Positions 40,118-52,500 of a DNA stretch of 64,000 nt are shown in pieces; position 1 is the first letter of the stretch; every line of letters starts with the position of its first letter. The notes below the pieces were generated by a model. It was not told the DNA's origin. It did not search any database and saw only the letters and a list, made by a program, of their open reading frames with translations. The stretch comes from Schizochytrium sp. TIO01 (Eukaryota; Sar; Bigyra; Thraustochytrida; Thraustochytriidae): contig SMSO01000037.1 of NCBI GenBank assembly GCA_004764695.1, positions 1,855,747-1,919,746 on the forward strand. The letters are read 5' to 3'. Made by a program: the position numbers and the translations under genes.

Positions 40118-43008
40118 AGCGGATGTAGCAAGATAAACTAGCAGAAAGCGACTCCAGAGCCGGGATGACTCTGCAGAAGCTGAGGATGTCTAGCGCTCAA
40201 GATTGGATATTTTGATTTGTTCATTGTCAAAAACACTAACAAAGACTAAATAGGTAGGTACTATTATAACATTGTTAGCCTAGCTAGATATTATCAGAAC
40301 TTGAAAATGCGTTAATTTGAGGGAAGACTTAGGAGACATCTTGAAAGAAAGCCATGTTACGATAAGTAGGGGCATTGGCCTGAGGAAAGCATTTAGAAAG
40401 AAACTAACCATCAAATATCATAAGGTCAGCTCGTATACCTCGAAGAAAACGAGGAAAATACATAGGCCAACATCATTTTACATCATTTCGTAATACTGAA
40501 TTAGAACTTTTGGGGGGTTGGTTGTGGAAAGGTGCTTCTATGTCTATACTCTGAACCCTGATAATTTAAATTAAAGTTTTATATGAAGCTTGGTCTGAGC
40601 GTGGGATCTATGCCTTCATATCTTGTCCGATACATGCATGACATATGCAACTTTAAGTCACATGTTATGGCAATTATGTCTTATTGGTCTATGAAAAGAT
40701 TGGAGTTGTTTACATTGTGATACAGCTTTGGCTGAGTTTGCCTGCACCGAGTCTGCATGGGAGACTTGAAAGGCACGGGAAGTTTTTCATTTTTTAAAGA
40801 ACTTTCAAACAACTTTAACAAATGAACGATGTACACTAACCCCCCTGTTATAGATGCGCTGCATGTTAGTCCAATTGTCTTCAAGATGATCTACAGTATT
40901 AAAATTATATTTTTCGATTTCTCTAGTTATTTTTTTGTGTAGAGGAACTCAAGATCTACTTCAGATGTGCGCGTGGAAGGTCAATCAAGTATAATAATAA
41001 CCCTTCTCTGGCAGCGATAGCGCGCTTTTATCGCACTACGGCACACAAGCAAGATACTCAATCTATTCTCGACAAAAATATACAGAATTAGAAACGAATA
41101 GATAAATTTTGTTTGAGCAACTTTACACTTACTTGTTCATTGATCATGGTGAGGTCATCTATATTCTCATTCGATCGCGGCATGTAGTTAAGGCGGGTTT
41201 TATATGTGGAACTGTTGATGTCTTGAAAAAGATTATGGGCTCAAAATTTTCTGTGCATAGATACTGTAATTTGTAAAAAATATCGCCCATTTTCTGAACT
41301 AAATCCGGTTTGACGCTTTATAATTTTTTCACCATGTGAACATAAACTTGGGCAAGTTCGTTCATAGTTAATCGAAACTGTTTATTCTCAGTCTGCAGGG
41401 AGTTGTTTTGCACATGTCAAGAAGATTCGTTCATAATAAACAAGTTCGATGCCCAAAAGCTACACTATCAGCTGGGATTTCAAAATAGCAAAGGGTTGTG
41501 ATGCGTTCTTGCCTGTTTTTCAAAGAGCTATCGGGGGTTACGAAAGAAGATATAGATAAGAGTACCTTGTTTGACTGGGTAAAGTAGTAACACCCACGAT
41601 CAGTCCATTGGTCGCCGTTTCACTCAAAGCAAAAGGCCAAAAACAAAGCCCCACAGATTACGAAGCCTCCCTGAGCTTCACATAACTGACCAGATTCACC
41701 TTTGAACAGTACATCATAAGCAAACAAGTGCAAATGGCGCTCTCGAAACAGCTTTTATATTTGCCAAACAAGCACATCAACCTTTTGGTTTTATAGGAAT
41801 CTATCCGCCCTGCAAACTCGACCTGAGAAATATGATAAACTCGCCATGATGGTTTGTTTGATCGATGGACGATCGAGCGCTTGTGTCCTTCCAAATAGCT
41901 AGTCAAGGTACTTATCTACCTTAGCTGGCTTCAATTGCTCTTTAATTATTATCGTTTCTTTATGTTTCCATTTACTTATGTAGCATAATACATGGAAACG
42001 ATCTTGACGTTTTCAAGCATTTGATTTCTCAATCTACGAGTCAATTTTCAATTTTAAAATTCTTTTTAAATTAAATTCGTTACAAGATTATTCAATTTAT
42101 GATTATCCAAAAATAAAAAATTTAGAATTAAAAAAAAAAACAAAAAAAACTTCGGATAAATTATACATATAAATTTATAGGTACATCATAACAAATATAA
42201 CTATCCTATGATACTTAAGGGGAAAAGTAGAGTAAGTAAAGTAAGTGCACTTACTACTACATAGTAAGAGAGATCGCTGACAGGGTCTTATGGTATAGTA
42301 GCGAGGCTTATCCGAAGATCGAGAAAGACCTGCGCTCTTCGTTGTGTTCTTTCAGAAGGGAGTGGTACCTGGGGCACTGCGCAAAAACTGAAATACCAAC
42401 AGATACGTAGTACATCAAACTCGAGATCTTCAACTGATTCACAAACCCAGCCCAAGCTCAAGTTATTCTTCAAGTTCTTCAAGTTCTTCAGGCCTTCTTC
42501 TTTGACAAAATTAACTTGAACGACTTGTGATATGATCATTTCAAGATGCCTTAGAAGTTTCCTACCTTCCCTACCAGTAGTAGCTGTAACGCCCTAGATT
42601 TTTCACGAGCGATCGAAATCGAATGAGGTGCTTGTTTCTCCAGCTTATCCTGTGCCCATAAATCGAAGCTCCAGCATATCTGCATCTTCCGTGGAGCCTG
42701 CATCTCTCGACCCCCATCCTCAGCTCCATTTCCCCTCGAAATGTGCCCTCGAGGCACAGTCGCAATTACATCCTCAATCGCAATTACAAGAGATGCATTG
42801 CCGAGGAGAGGCGGCTGCTAGGCAGCGGTAGCCACCCCTACGGTTAGCTTCAGTTACGCTAAACGCTAGGCCTGGCGAGAGTGGCGAAAAGAGAGTGAGC
42901 AGGAAGAACGCAATGGAACAGCGAGCCGCGGAGAAAATTAGAACGAAAGAACAGAAGATAGCGAGGAGCAAAGATACTAAGGAAGAAGCAGGAAAGAATA
43001 AAGAGATG

Positions 43009-43275
43009 CGTAGATAGATAGATACATAGATAGATAGATGGATAGAGAGAGAGACAGATCAACAAAAACAAACTGATCCTCATAAAGGTAAGGGTTGTTA
43101 AAATAAGCAAAGTTTCTGTGTCGCCTCTAAAGAAGGAAACGTTCTAAATTATTTATTATTATGAAATAGATATTTGGATATATAGATATATAGAGAGATA
43201 GATAGATAGCGAATAGATAGATAGCGAATAGATAGAGAGATAGAGAGATAGAGAGAGATAGCGAATAGATAGAGA
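43009..43275. repeat. GATA/GAGATA microsatellite blocks
   Basis: Two GATA-rich blocks (43009-43062 and 43165-43275) separated by unique sequence. Confidence 0.8.
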
Positions 43276-43439
43276 AGGAGAGCGAAAGGCGTGGGACCTC
43301 GAGGAACAGAGATGTTTGGGCCAAGATAGGCAGAAGCAGAGGCGGCCGGAGAGAGGTTTTGAAGAGGCAGAGGCGGAGGCGAAGGGAAGAAGGGGAATTG
43401 AATGAGCAGACAGACGCGCAGGCCCGGGGTAGGGAATTT

Positions 43440-43575
43440 GGTAAGAAGCAGGTAGAAAGGCGAAGAAGGAGGAGGGGGAGAAGAAAAAGAAGCTGAGAGA
43501 GAAGAAGGAGATAAAAGAAGAAGAAAGAAAGAAAGAAAGAAGGAAAGAAAGAAAAGAAAGAAAGAAAGAAACAAA
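43440..43575. repeat. GAAA/GAAG polypurine tract
   Basis: Nearly uninterrupted purines for about 135 bases on the + strand. Confidence 0.8.
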
Positions 43576-44344
43576 CCACGGATCCATCGAGACGGCAGAG
43601 GCGCCGACCGCACGAAGGGCCGCGGGAAGCCGCAGCAGGAGGAAAGACAAAGAAAGGCCGGGAGGCACTGCTAGAGGTACCGGAAGGTCAGGAAGCAGCC
43701 CTAGTGTCAGCTCGGGCGAGAGCGGGTTCGGAAGGGATTGATTGATCGACGCTCGCCGAATCCGGCGTGAAATCCGGCGTGAAATCCGCCGAAGGAGGCG
43801 TGGTTTGCGGCGAGGGAAGGGCCACGAAGCGCTGTAAATCGCACGCACAGCTTTGGGTGGAAACTTGGACCACGTTTACCCAGAGAGGACCCCAGACGTA
43901 AACCCCCAAGCACACGCGAGTCTACCCGAGGCAAACCGCCGCGAGGAGACCGCTCGCTAGGGGTTCCTATTGTATTGACTATCTGGCGGCTGCGGGAGCG
44001 ACATCGCTCTTGAAGAATATCTTGCAACCTCCAAGCTTAAGTTATCATCCACACAGGCTGTAGATTGGGACGGAGGCGTCGCATTCGCGATTTTGGAATA
44101 GTGAATTTTGACGCAGCTCTGGGCGTTTTCATATTCCGTGGGAAACCCATTTTCTGCGGTTGTTGTTTTCGTGGCGTTCCTTGTTAGATTTGCTGACTTG
44201 TGAGGGTCAATAAAACTTGAATCTTGCACTTACCTGGTGCTCAAGAGACTGTAGATCTGGAAACCCTCGCAAGGTTCCTCTATCTGGAATCAATTATCTC
44301 ATCTATCTTTTGGAGAGGTTGATTTCTCTGGCTGACACAACACA

Positions 44345-47300
44345 ATGGACGCGTCGGAACTGACCAAGCTAGAGAACCTGTGCAGTCTGCTGTATAGTGG
44401 ACAGCAATCTTCGCTGATTGAGCGGCTGGAGGCACAAAGATGGCTGCTGCGGTTGCAGTCGTCAGCGCAGTACCTTCCGCAACTTGAATACACGTTGGAG
44501 AACTCCAGCTCACCATTTGCATTGTTGTACGCGTCGAAGGGACTGCTGCTCATCTTGACCAAAGACTGGCGTAATGTGACTTCGTCGCAGAGGATCCAGC
44601 TCCAACGATTTTTACTGCAACGGCTTGCCCATGCATCGACAGACCCCAATGACTTTGTCACGAAGGCTACTATCCAGGTGCTCTGCCGGCTCACAAAACT
44701 CGGCTGGGTTTCAGATCCTGAGCTACGCGGGCTCATGAACGAGATTGTTCAGTTTCTGCAAGCCGGTGTTCAACACGCAGTGCTGGGCCTGCGCATTTTG
44801 ACAGACCTCATTACAGAATTCGAGCTCGGACGCACAGAACCATCAGGACGTCTTGATCCCGAGGGCCGCCAAGCTGCCCAGGCCTTCCGTGAGCAGGACG
44901 GCCTTTCCCGAGCATTCATGCTTTCTCTGCAAACCATGAACAGGGCCTTCAACTCTCAAGACCCATCAAGAGACCGACCTGTGCTCAAAGAGGCGCTTAA
45001 GACCCTGCAAACCTGCCTCGGCTATGACTTTGTCGGCACAGGCTACAGCGAAAGTGACGACGTGGTGGCCTGCCTCTACATCCCTATCGAATGGACCAAA
45101 GACATTGCAAACGCAGGCGCCCTTCGCCTCCTCTTCCGCATTTACAACGCACAGTGGCAAGTACAAAACGAGAGCGAAATCGACCCTGACGAAGATGGCC
45201 CCGCTAGTATGGCCCTGCAGTGCGTGGCTCTTCTCGCATCGACACGCCGCTCCGTTTTTGACGAGAGCAGTCGCCATGAGTTCCTCGTGGCCCTCCTAGA
45301 GGGATCCACCCAGCTCATGCAGGAGAAAACAGGTCTCAGCCATAGCGAGCCATGCTTGCACCACCTCTGCCGACTTCTGTCGCGCATGAAGAGCCACTTC
45401 CAGCTCGTCGAACTCGCCAAGCCTCCCCAGTACCAGGTCTGGCTAGAGGCATTGGCCTCCTTTACTGAAGGCACTTTGGCTGCATGGCGCACCGTGTCTA
45501 CGAGATCGATGCACTACCTTGTGCGCCTCTGGAGCGCATTGGTCCTACCCACACCTTATTTGCGCATTCGCGAAGGCCTAAACCGTGATGGCTCAAGCCA
45601 ACCTGCATATCTCCGCGGCCTAGATCAATACGTGCCTCGCGTAGTCCACGCATTTGTCTCGACTCGGGCGGATATGTGCAGTGCGGCAGCGCTCGAAGAG
45701 CTGGATGATGGAGGTTCGTCAGCCTCTGAACTTCTGGGCATGCACAACCAAGGCTTTGGAAGCTTTGGACGTGGCTCTGGCTGGATTGAGGATAACCCTC
45801 TAGATGACGAGGGGATGCTACTAGAGCAATTGACGCCATTGTCCACACTGGCACGCTTTCGCTATGGGGTATCGGCGTCTGGCGTTGCAGAACTTTTTCT
45901 TAACGCTGTGAATGAGCGTGCTCAGGCGGTGAACGCACTTCTGTCAAACCCCCAAGGACAGAATCTTCTAGCTGCGAAGGCACGACTTGCAGACTCCCAA
46001 GCACGCTTGGCATTCTTGACTTACGTTGTAGGTGCAATTGTGGGTGGGCACGTGACTCGCGTGTCAGCACGAGCCATCGAGAGGCTTGAAGAGCTCAACG
46101 CAGAACTTGCTGCCTTGGTTTTTAAAATGGTCACAGATTCCCAGCGCACCGAAGATCTCATTGCTTCGCGTGGTGAGTCCCCCGCCGCCCTCATTTTTGG
46201 CTTTGGTAGCAACGCTGGCTGGCGCCTCGAGCTTGCCACGCTATACTTCTTCCGCTGCTTCCAGACACTGTACATTGAGTCCCGCGCGCGTGAGGATGAG
46301 GCAGAGCGTCCAGCACGTGATCGATCGGTTGAACTTGTCGAAGACTACTCTGGATTTATGAACTTTGCATTTTTGCGACGTGGTGCGATGGTACCTAATG
46401 GAGGGGGTCCGGCAGGCAACTATGGTTCGATGGGCATGCAAGGCAACGACGTCCGCTCGATGATCCAGCTCCGTCCGCTCCCGGCCCCTTCTCCATCTCT
46501 TGACCGTCTAAACCAGGGCGGGTCCTCCGGAAGCAGCGGCGGAAGCAGCACACGTGCTATTGCTGACCGTCCTGATGCAGACACGGGTATGTCTGATGGT
46601 AATGCGGACAACAACAATAACAGCGGCGGTAGCAACAATGGCGCCTCTAAACAACCACTTTTGGTGGACGAACTTAGCGCTGCTGAGCTTGCTAAGAAGG
46701 AGCGCGCGATTAATGACGAAGCAAGTCAACGTGCATCGGCCATGCAGAATAGCATTGCGGCGCGTGTAGGTATCCAAGGTGGTGACCGCGCTCTTTTAGA
46801 TGTAGCAATGCGGCGTATCTTTGGGCTTTTGCAGTTTGCTCAGCATGTTAACGAGCGCAGCGCACAGATGGATGAGTCCTCCGCCCCTGTCATGCTTGTG
46901 CAGCGTGCGCTGAGCGTGCTCTACCAGCTCTCGATGGGTGTTACTATTGTGCACACCGGTAAAGTTCACACTCCTCGCCTGATGAGCAGTGGTCGCCTTT
47001 TACTTGAGAGTGAGGTTATCCAAGATCTCTTGCAGAACCCATCTGCTGAGCGCTTTCCTCTTTTGCGCGAGCCGAAGCATGGCCGTGCCCGTACTTTTCT
47101 TATGGCTACATTGTCTAAGCTTTTGTACACGCAGACACGTTACCCGTCTTCACAGAACTCTAGCCAGGTGCCAGAGAATATGTTTGACGTAAATGCAAAT
47201 ATCTACACCTCGCACGATCAAGTTGAAGAACGCTTTGTGTCCTTTATGATGCCAATGACGGATGTTGCTGATGGCCTCTTGCGCATTGTTAAGTCCAACC

Positions 47301-48814
47301 CTGATGAACTCCGTAGCTCTACATTGCGAGGTCCCATCATTGGTCTCTTACGTGATTTGCGTGGTGTCATTTCCTCAGCTACTGCTGCACGTGAGTTTGA
47401 ATTGATCTTCTCGTGGTTCTACCCGAACCGCATCAAGTTGCTCGCTGTAATTGCACGCGTCTTCAACTACTCCTTTGATGTTATGGTGCCTTTGCTCAAA
47501 CTCTTGTCTGAGCTTGTTCACAACCGAGGCTCTCGCATTGTATTCCCTTCGTTGTCTGCCGGTGGACTTATCCTCTTCCGTGAAGCAGCTCTTGTGCTCG
47601 TGGCCTTCTGCCAACCACAACTGCAGGCTCTGGAGCGTACACGCGAGGAGCAACGCGCGCGTCATGAGAAGCGCGAGGCCATCAAGTCCAAGCTTGTCGA
47701 TAACATGAACAATCCCGTCATGGAAACGCTTTCCCAGGCACTTGGACCAGAAATTAGTAACAGTGCCAACAACGACCCGCTTTCTATGCAAGCGTTGCAT
47801 GAAGCCGTTCTGGCTATGGGTGAAGAGTTTTTGCACAGTAGCACTGATGGCGAAAAGAAGAAGGCTGAAAATATGAATGGCACAGTCATTGACGTTGGTC
47901 CCGGTGCTGTTGGCCCCGGCGTAACCGTGGATCTGGAAGAAGCACAACAAAAGTGCTCTCGCGTTTGTCTCATTACGCTTAGCAGAATGCTTAACGGGCG
48001 CTATGCTCCTCTGGGTACATTCCAGCTATTTGGTGATACCTGCCTTCTTGATGCTCGGCGTGCAACTTTGGAGCTTGCGCTTTCCTCTTCCCCTAAGCAC
48101 ACCATGTCCTTCCCGAAGATGTCGAAGGCTCTTATCAGTTTATTGAATCAGCTCGCCGAGAAGTTCGTCATCTCTCTGGTAGACTTGTCATCTTCACTCT
48201 TTGCACGGATCATGTGCTGCCTCGGTGAGGCCATCGTTTCTGGTAACGCGCAACTCAGTTCTCCGGCTGCAAGCGCTGTCGAAGCAATTGCTATCTTCCG
48301 CTGCCGCGCTGCTGCTGCTGTGCATGGTCCGAATTCGGACGACGCAAACTCTTCTGATGCTGATGTAGATCCGCTTCGCCGGGTCCGGGCTGTTTTGAAC
48401 CCTGAGCACCGTTCGCGTGGTGATACTACGTCACTCGAAGAGTACCATCGGGCTGCACTTTTGTTCCAAGAGCACGAGCGTGCCCACCCCAACCTCTTCA
48501 GCAGTCTTCTTGCTGTGGTGATGGACCAGCTCTTCTCCAGTGGATCTTCAGAGCTTCCGAACCAATGGTCTATGGCAAAACCAATCATGCCTCTTATCTT
48601 CTGCGCGCCTGCAGAGTTCGAGCGTCAGCGTCAGCAGTTCCTCTCTCAGCAATCAGCTGCCCGGGAACCTCGGATTCGTGAGGCCTATGATTCCTTATTT
48701 ACTAAACTGGGCCCCGCGCTCTCCAACCCAGCCCTTTTCAACGTGGTGCTTCGCTCTAACGATACCTTCGCCAAGGAGCTTTGCACCTTCAACCGCGAGC
48801 TTCGACGCGAGTGA
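44345..48814 (+). CDS. Exportin-7 (RanBP16-type nuclear transport receptor)
   Basis: 1489 residues with ATG at 44345. The N-terminus (LENLCSLLYSGQQSSLIERLEAQRWL) and the following stretch (FVTKATIQVLCRLTKLGW, FLQAGVQHAVLGLRILTDLITEF) match exportin-7: importin-beta N-terminal helices, then HEAT repeats. The C-terminus (HPNLFSSLL, NQWSMAKPIMPLIF, RELRRE) also fits. Exportin-7 is a Ran-GTP-binding karyopherin carrying proteins between nucleus and cytoplasm. Animal exportin-7 is about 1090 residues. Much of the excess here lies in a low-complexity, Gly/Asn/Ser-rich insertion around residues 690-780 (GNADNNNNSGGSNNGAS) and in loops elsewhere. No intron is apparent: the frame is open for nearly 4.5 kb. 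Confidence 0.9.
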   Translation: MDASELTKLENLCSLLYSGQQSSLIERLEAQRWLLRLQSSAQYLPQLEYTLENSSSPFALLYASKGLLLILTKDWRNVTSSQRIQLQRFLLQRLAHASTDPNDFVTKATIQVLCRLTKLGWVSDPELRGLMNEIVQFLQAGVQHAVLGLRILTDLITEFELGRTEPSGRLDPEGRQAAQAFREQDGLSRAFMLSLQTMNRAFNSQDPSRDRPVLKEALKTLQTCLGYDFVGTGYSESDDVVACLYIPIEWTKDIANAGALRLLFRIYNAQWQVQNESEIDPDEDGPASMALQCVALLASTRRSVFDESSRHEFLVALLEGSTQLMQEKTGLSHSEPCLHHLCRLLSRMKSHFQLVELAKPPQYQVWLEALASFTEGTLAAWRTVSTRSMHYLVRLWSALVLPTPYLRIREGLNRDGSSQPAYLRGLDQYVPRVVHAFVSTRADMCSAAALEELDDGGSSASELLGMHNQGFGSFGRGSGWIEDNPLDDEGMLLEQLTPLSTLARFRYGVSASGVAELFLNAVNERAQAVNALLSNPQGQNLLAAKARLADSQARLAFLTYVVGAIVGGHVTRVSARAIERLEELNAELAALVFKMVTDSQRTEDLIASRGESPAALIFGFGSNAGWRLELATLYFFRCFQTLYIESRAREDEAERPARDRSVELVEDYSGFMNFAFLRRGAMVPNGGGPAGNYGSMGMQGNDVRSMIQLRPLPAPSPSLDRLNQGGSSGSSGGSSTRAIADRPDADTGMSDGNADNNNNSGGSNNGASKQPLLVDELSAAELAKKERAINDEASQRASAMQNSIAARVGIQGGDRALLDVAMRRIFGLLQFAQHVNERSAQMDESSAPVMLVQRALSVLYQLSMGVTIVHTGKVHTPRLMSSGRLLLESEVIQDLLQNPSAERFPLLREPKHGRARTFLMATLSKLLYTQTRYPSSQNSSQVPENMFDVNANIYTSHDQVEERFVSFMMPMTDVADGLLRIVKSNPDELRSSTLRGPIIGLLRDLRGVISSATAAREFELIFSWFYPNRIKLLAVIARVFNYSFDVMVPLLKLLSELVHNRGSRIVFPSLSAGGLILFREAALVLVAFCQPQLQALERTREEQRARHEKREAIKSKLVDNMNNPVMETLSQALGPEISNSANNDPLSMQALHEAVLAMGEEFLHSSTDGEKKKAENMNGTVIDVGPGAVGPGVTVDLEEAQQKCSRVCLITLSRMLNGRYAPLGTFQLFGDTCLLDARRATLELALSSSPKHTMSFPKMSKALISLLNQLAEKFVISLVDLSSSLFARIMCCLGEAIVSGNAQLSSPAASAVEAIAIFRCRAAAAVHGPNSDDANSSDADVDPLRRVRAVLNPEHRSRGDTTSLEEYHRAALLFQEHERAHPNLFSSLLAVVMDQLFSSGSSELPNQWSMAKPIMPLIFCAPAEFERQRQQFLSQQSAAREPRIREAYDSLFTKLGPALSNPALFNVVLRSNDTFAKELCTFNRELRRE

Positions 48815-49548
48815 GCAAATCCTAACTTTTAGTAGTAGCCACCCTATTTTTCCTCCATTCACACATGCTTTTTTTTTCCTTCACTGCAATTTTCATGACT
48901 CTGTTGTACTTGTCCTATATCTTAACTATTCAGCAGTTTTCCTAGATATGACTGGCCATATCATCGAGAATGTTGAAATTATTGTGGTCTGAGAATTCGG
49001 CCGCCACCTAATTTGTAGTACTTTATCGATGTCTTGCCGGCCTTTTCTCTGTCAGGTACTAAATATTCTCTTTTAAATGTTAGCATCTTATTTTTAACGA
49101 TCGATGCAAGCAAAAAAAACTCTACCAGATGTATCATTTCATTTCTATCTTTAAAACTACATTCGCGTTATTTTAATAAGTCAAGGTAGATATCAAGAGA
49201 ATTTCCAACAGTTGGGTTCAGTAATAACAGGTTAGAAGTAAAAAATCTCTTTTAGAGGTTCGCATGATAAGTTTATTTTAGCTGTTCTCATCCTCGTTGT
49301 TGTCGGCATTGTTAATGAGAATGAAGAACCACAGCGGGGCGATTTAAGAAGTAACAACAAAAGAATATATTCTTCTTGTGAACGCTTGTTTTCACAGTGT
49401 GTGTTCAGTGCAGAGTGAGGCCTTCGCGGTTTCCATTGTCTTGTTCTTAGGGAAGAAAGGAAAAAAATGATGCAGAAGCCATGAAAAAGCAACGTGTAAT
49501 CTTTGAGTGCAAAGCCCAAATCTGGACTGTCAGACCCAAATCTATCGT
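48815..49548. other. Convergent 3' spacer
   Basis: 734 bp between exportin-7 (+) and the triple glycosyltransferase-like gene (-); no feature beyond T/A runs. Confidence 0.45.
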
Positions 49549-52500
49549 TTAAGGTCTGGCCGCTTTGTTGGATGGTAACAGGTATGCTTTGTTATTGCTG
49601 CCTGAGAATCGCACAGCTCCATTGCCGAAGCGTTTAAGGGATGGGAGTTTGACCATCCTCTGACCGTTTTTGCGAACCGGGATCAAACCGTTTCCAGACC
49701 TGCCATTGTTGCTATGAACATAGTTTGCATCAGCACCATCAATATCATTGGGTACAGTGACTAATTGCAGTTCAGGAAAAGCAGCATTGTGCTCTTCCAC
49801 GGTCACGTGGCCAAGAATTTCTGTAACATTCCAAAGTTCAAAGCAATCATACGGCAGCATGGTCTTGGCAAGCTCAGTGAGAGGGTCCATCTTCAGACGG
49901 CTATAGAACGATGCCGGGCGGCCTCCAAGGATCTTTCCTCCAGTGTGGTTACAAGGAGTAGCATCAATAATTCCATATAGTTTCCTGCGCAAGAACTGAG
50001 GCCAAAGACTGTCAAGACCGTATCCAGACTCCACGTAATCGATGTCCCATAATGGAAATACGAACTCGAGAGCATCAACACGAAGGAAGGGAACCATGAT
50101 CTCAATAAAGTTAACCCAATGGATGGACCAGTTTCCACGTACTACGTGATCCTGATAATGTGCACCGAACTCATACACAGCAGGCTGTCCAAGACGAACG
50201 TCGTAGAGCACAGCCAAATCGAACATCTTAACTACAAACTCAGGATCCATGGTGATATCATCATCCGGAAGCCAAATGTACTCGTACTGCTTCCAATCAA
50301 GATGGTTCAAGGCATAACGCACAAGCTGCCATTTCATGCCCTTTACATTGAAAGCGTAAGTTGATTCGCGCTTGTACATGTTGAAGATTTGTTCATGTTC
50401 GCCGAAGTAAACAACACAGAGGTCATAACTGGGGTTCTTTGCCCAAGCACGGTGTAAGCTGGTGTCACCTGCAACAATAATGATGAGATTCTTGCCTCGA
50501 ACCTTTTCAAGACGGGTCTCGCTCCACCAAAGCGGCTGCAAAGTCGGGTCAACGCGAAGCTCTTGGAGGACCTTGTCTTCCCAAGCAAGGGTGTGCTCTT
50601 CAACAATACCATCCTCATTAGGTTTGCGGAGAGCATCGAACCAGTGCTTGTATGGCTCGATAACGCACCAGTCCTTGTCCTCATTGCGGCGAACAAGCAT
50701 CTGGAATTGGAAGCGCGTAATCTTATCTCCAGTCTTGAGCGCATAGTTCTGGACACAGCCATAAAGCTGAAGCTGAGCTGGGATTTCAGTGCTATGCGGA
50801 ATCTCAAGTTGTGGAGTCTGGCGGTATGGCGCCGCATCAACCACTGCAATAAGTGGAAAACGCAGCAATTGCGGCCAAAGCATATCCAAAAATGTTCCAT
50901 CACCAACAAATGTAGGCAAAAGATACTCGACAGCGTCAACACGGACAAGCGGGGCTGCCATAAGCACACGGTTTACAAAATGCACAGTCATACCACGGCG
51001 CTGCTCATGCGCGTACTCGTGGAAGTACTTGGTGTCAAGTTTGTGAACACCGAGGTTGTTGGAGGACTCGACCATAGCCGGGTGAGCCAGAGGCACGTCA
51101 AGACGAGAGGCAACATTAACGAGCTGCTGAACGTCAATGGGTCCCATATCAATATCACCATCAGGAAACCAAACGTATTCGTATGCCTCTGCCCAGCCCT
51201 CAAGCTCCATCAAGAGGCGGCGGGCAATAGAAAACTTTTGGCCGCGAAGGCGGTAGGCAAAGTCGGCGTCCTTAGAGAAGCGGCGAAATACGGCAGCGGA
51301 AGAGCCTGTGTACACAAGAGCTACATCAAATTGCTCATAGCCACTCCATTGATCGAAGCGAGCATTATCATCAGCCACAACAATAATAAGAACACGAAAG
51401 CGTGCTTCGCGAAGGAAGCGGGGAGAGCGCCAGCGCGGGGGCAAACTCGGGTCCATAGGAAGTTGCTCAATGGTCTCTGCACTAACTTCAGACTTGGAGG
51501 ATTTGGATAAGCACCAGGAGCAACTTCCAGCAATCTGCTGGCGGTACGCTTCCATTGTTGCCACAGACCTCACTTTACCGTGGACTCTCATACAGGCGCT
51601 CATCTTCTCTTGATTTTCCATTACATGATAGTCGTAAGACACCATTGGGATCATTGCGGTTCGTGCGCCTGCAAGGGCAAGGTATTCAGAAAGTACAATT
51701 TCAGGTCCACAAGTGGTCGTCCACATTAGCGAGTTACTAAGCAGCGTAAGTACGCCGCCAACCGCGTCGCTTCGGAAAAAGGGTGCCACAGCGCCAATAC
51801 CATCAACCCACTCGACAGCATTGCCTGACCAAATCATCTTGTTCTCGCTACTTGCGGCTTTTGCGTCAGCTGATGCAGAGATACGCGAGCCAAGACTTTT
51901 ACCGACAGCGGGATGCCCGGCACGCACATCGTAGAACACAGCAAGGTGGAGCATACGCTGCACCGATTGAACGTCCATACGCACATTGGAATCAGGAAAC
52001 CAGGTGTACTTGTAATTTCGCATGCGCAAAGGCTGAAGAGCCCTTGCCACAGCCGTCCAGCGGCGTCGTTGGCCCTGAAGAGAGTTTAAAAACGGACTAT
52101 TTGCCTCAAGCTCCACAACATAGCGAGCCAGTTTTTCGTGGCGAGCGCTCAGCTGAAAGCTGTTGCTGGGGTCCGTGACGATAATAACGTGAAGCCATTC
52201 ATAGCCGAGCCACTCGTCAAGCTGCGGGACGGCCTCTGGTGTGCCCATGACAACAACGAGAAACTTGGGATCTTGCCAGCGGTGGTCAGGATGAGCCAGC
52301 CACTGAACGGGGGTGCACTCCGGAATATGTGTGTACCGGGAGCGTACATCCAGATTGGCACGACGGAACATAAGCTCGTCAATGCATTTTGCTGTTCGGG
52401 CTTGGCGCTCCTCAAGGACCTGACTCAACTGCACATCATCGAGTGCAAACCTCGCGATGGGTGATGTGAATAGCAAATTGATCGTGGCAATGGCCCACAC

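Larger units (their letters stand above)
40118..44344. other. 4.2-kb gene-poor region with purine-rich and GATA repeats
   Basis: No gene supported. 40.1-42.2 kb is AT-rich; a minus-strand ORF at 41658-41906 has no recognised domain. A 9-bp TTCTTCAAG unit is repeated at 42466-42491, GATA repeats lie at 43009-43062 and 43165-43275, a GAAA/GAAG purine tract at 43440-43575, and a 12-bp AATCCGGCGTGA tandem (2-3 copies) at 43759-43792. The last few hundred bases should hold the exportin-7 promoter. Long ORFs over the repeats are artefacts of composition. Confidence 0.5.

Noticed and set aside
43127-43848. Several long minus-strand ORFs (up to 229 codons) of Phe/Leu/Ser/Tyr
   Set aside because: These are GATA and GAAA repeats read on the opposite strand in all three frames.
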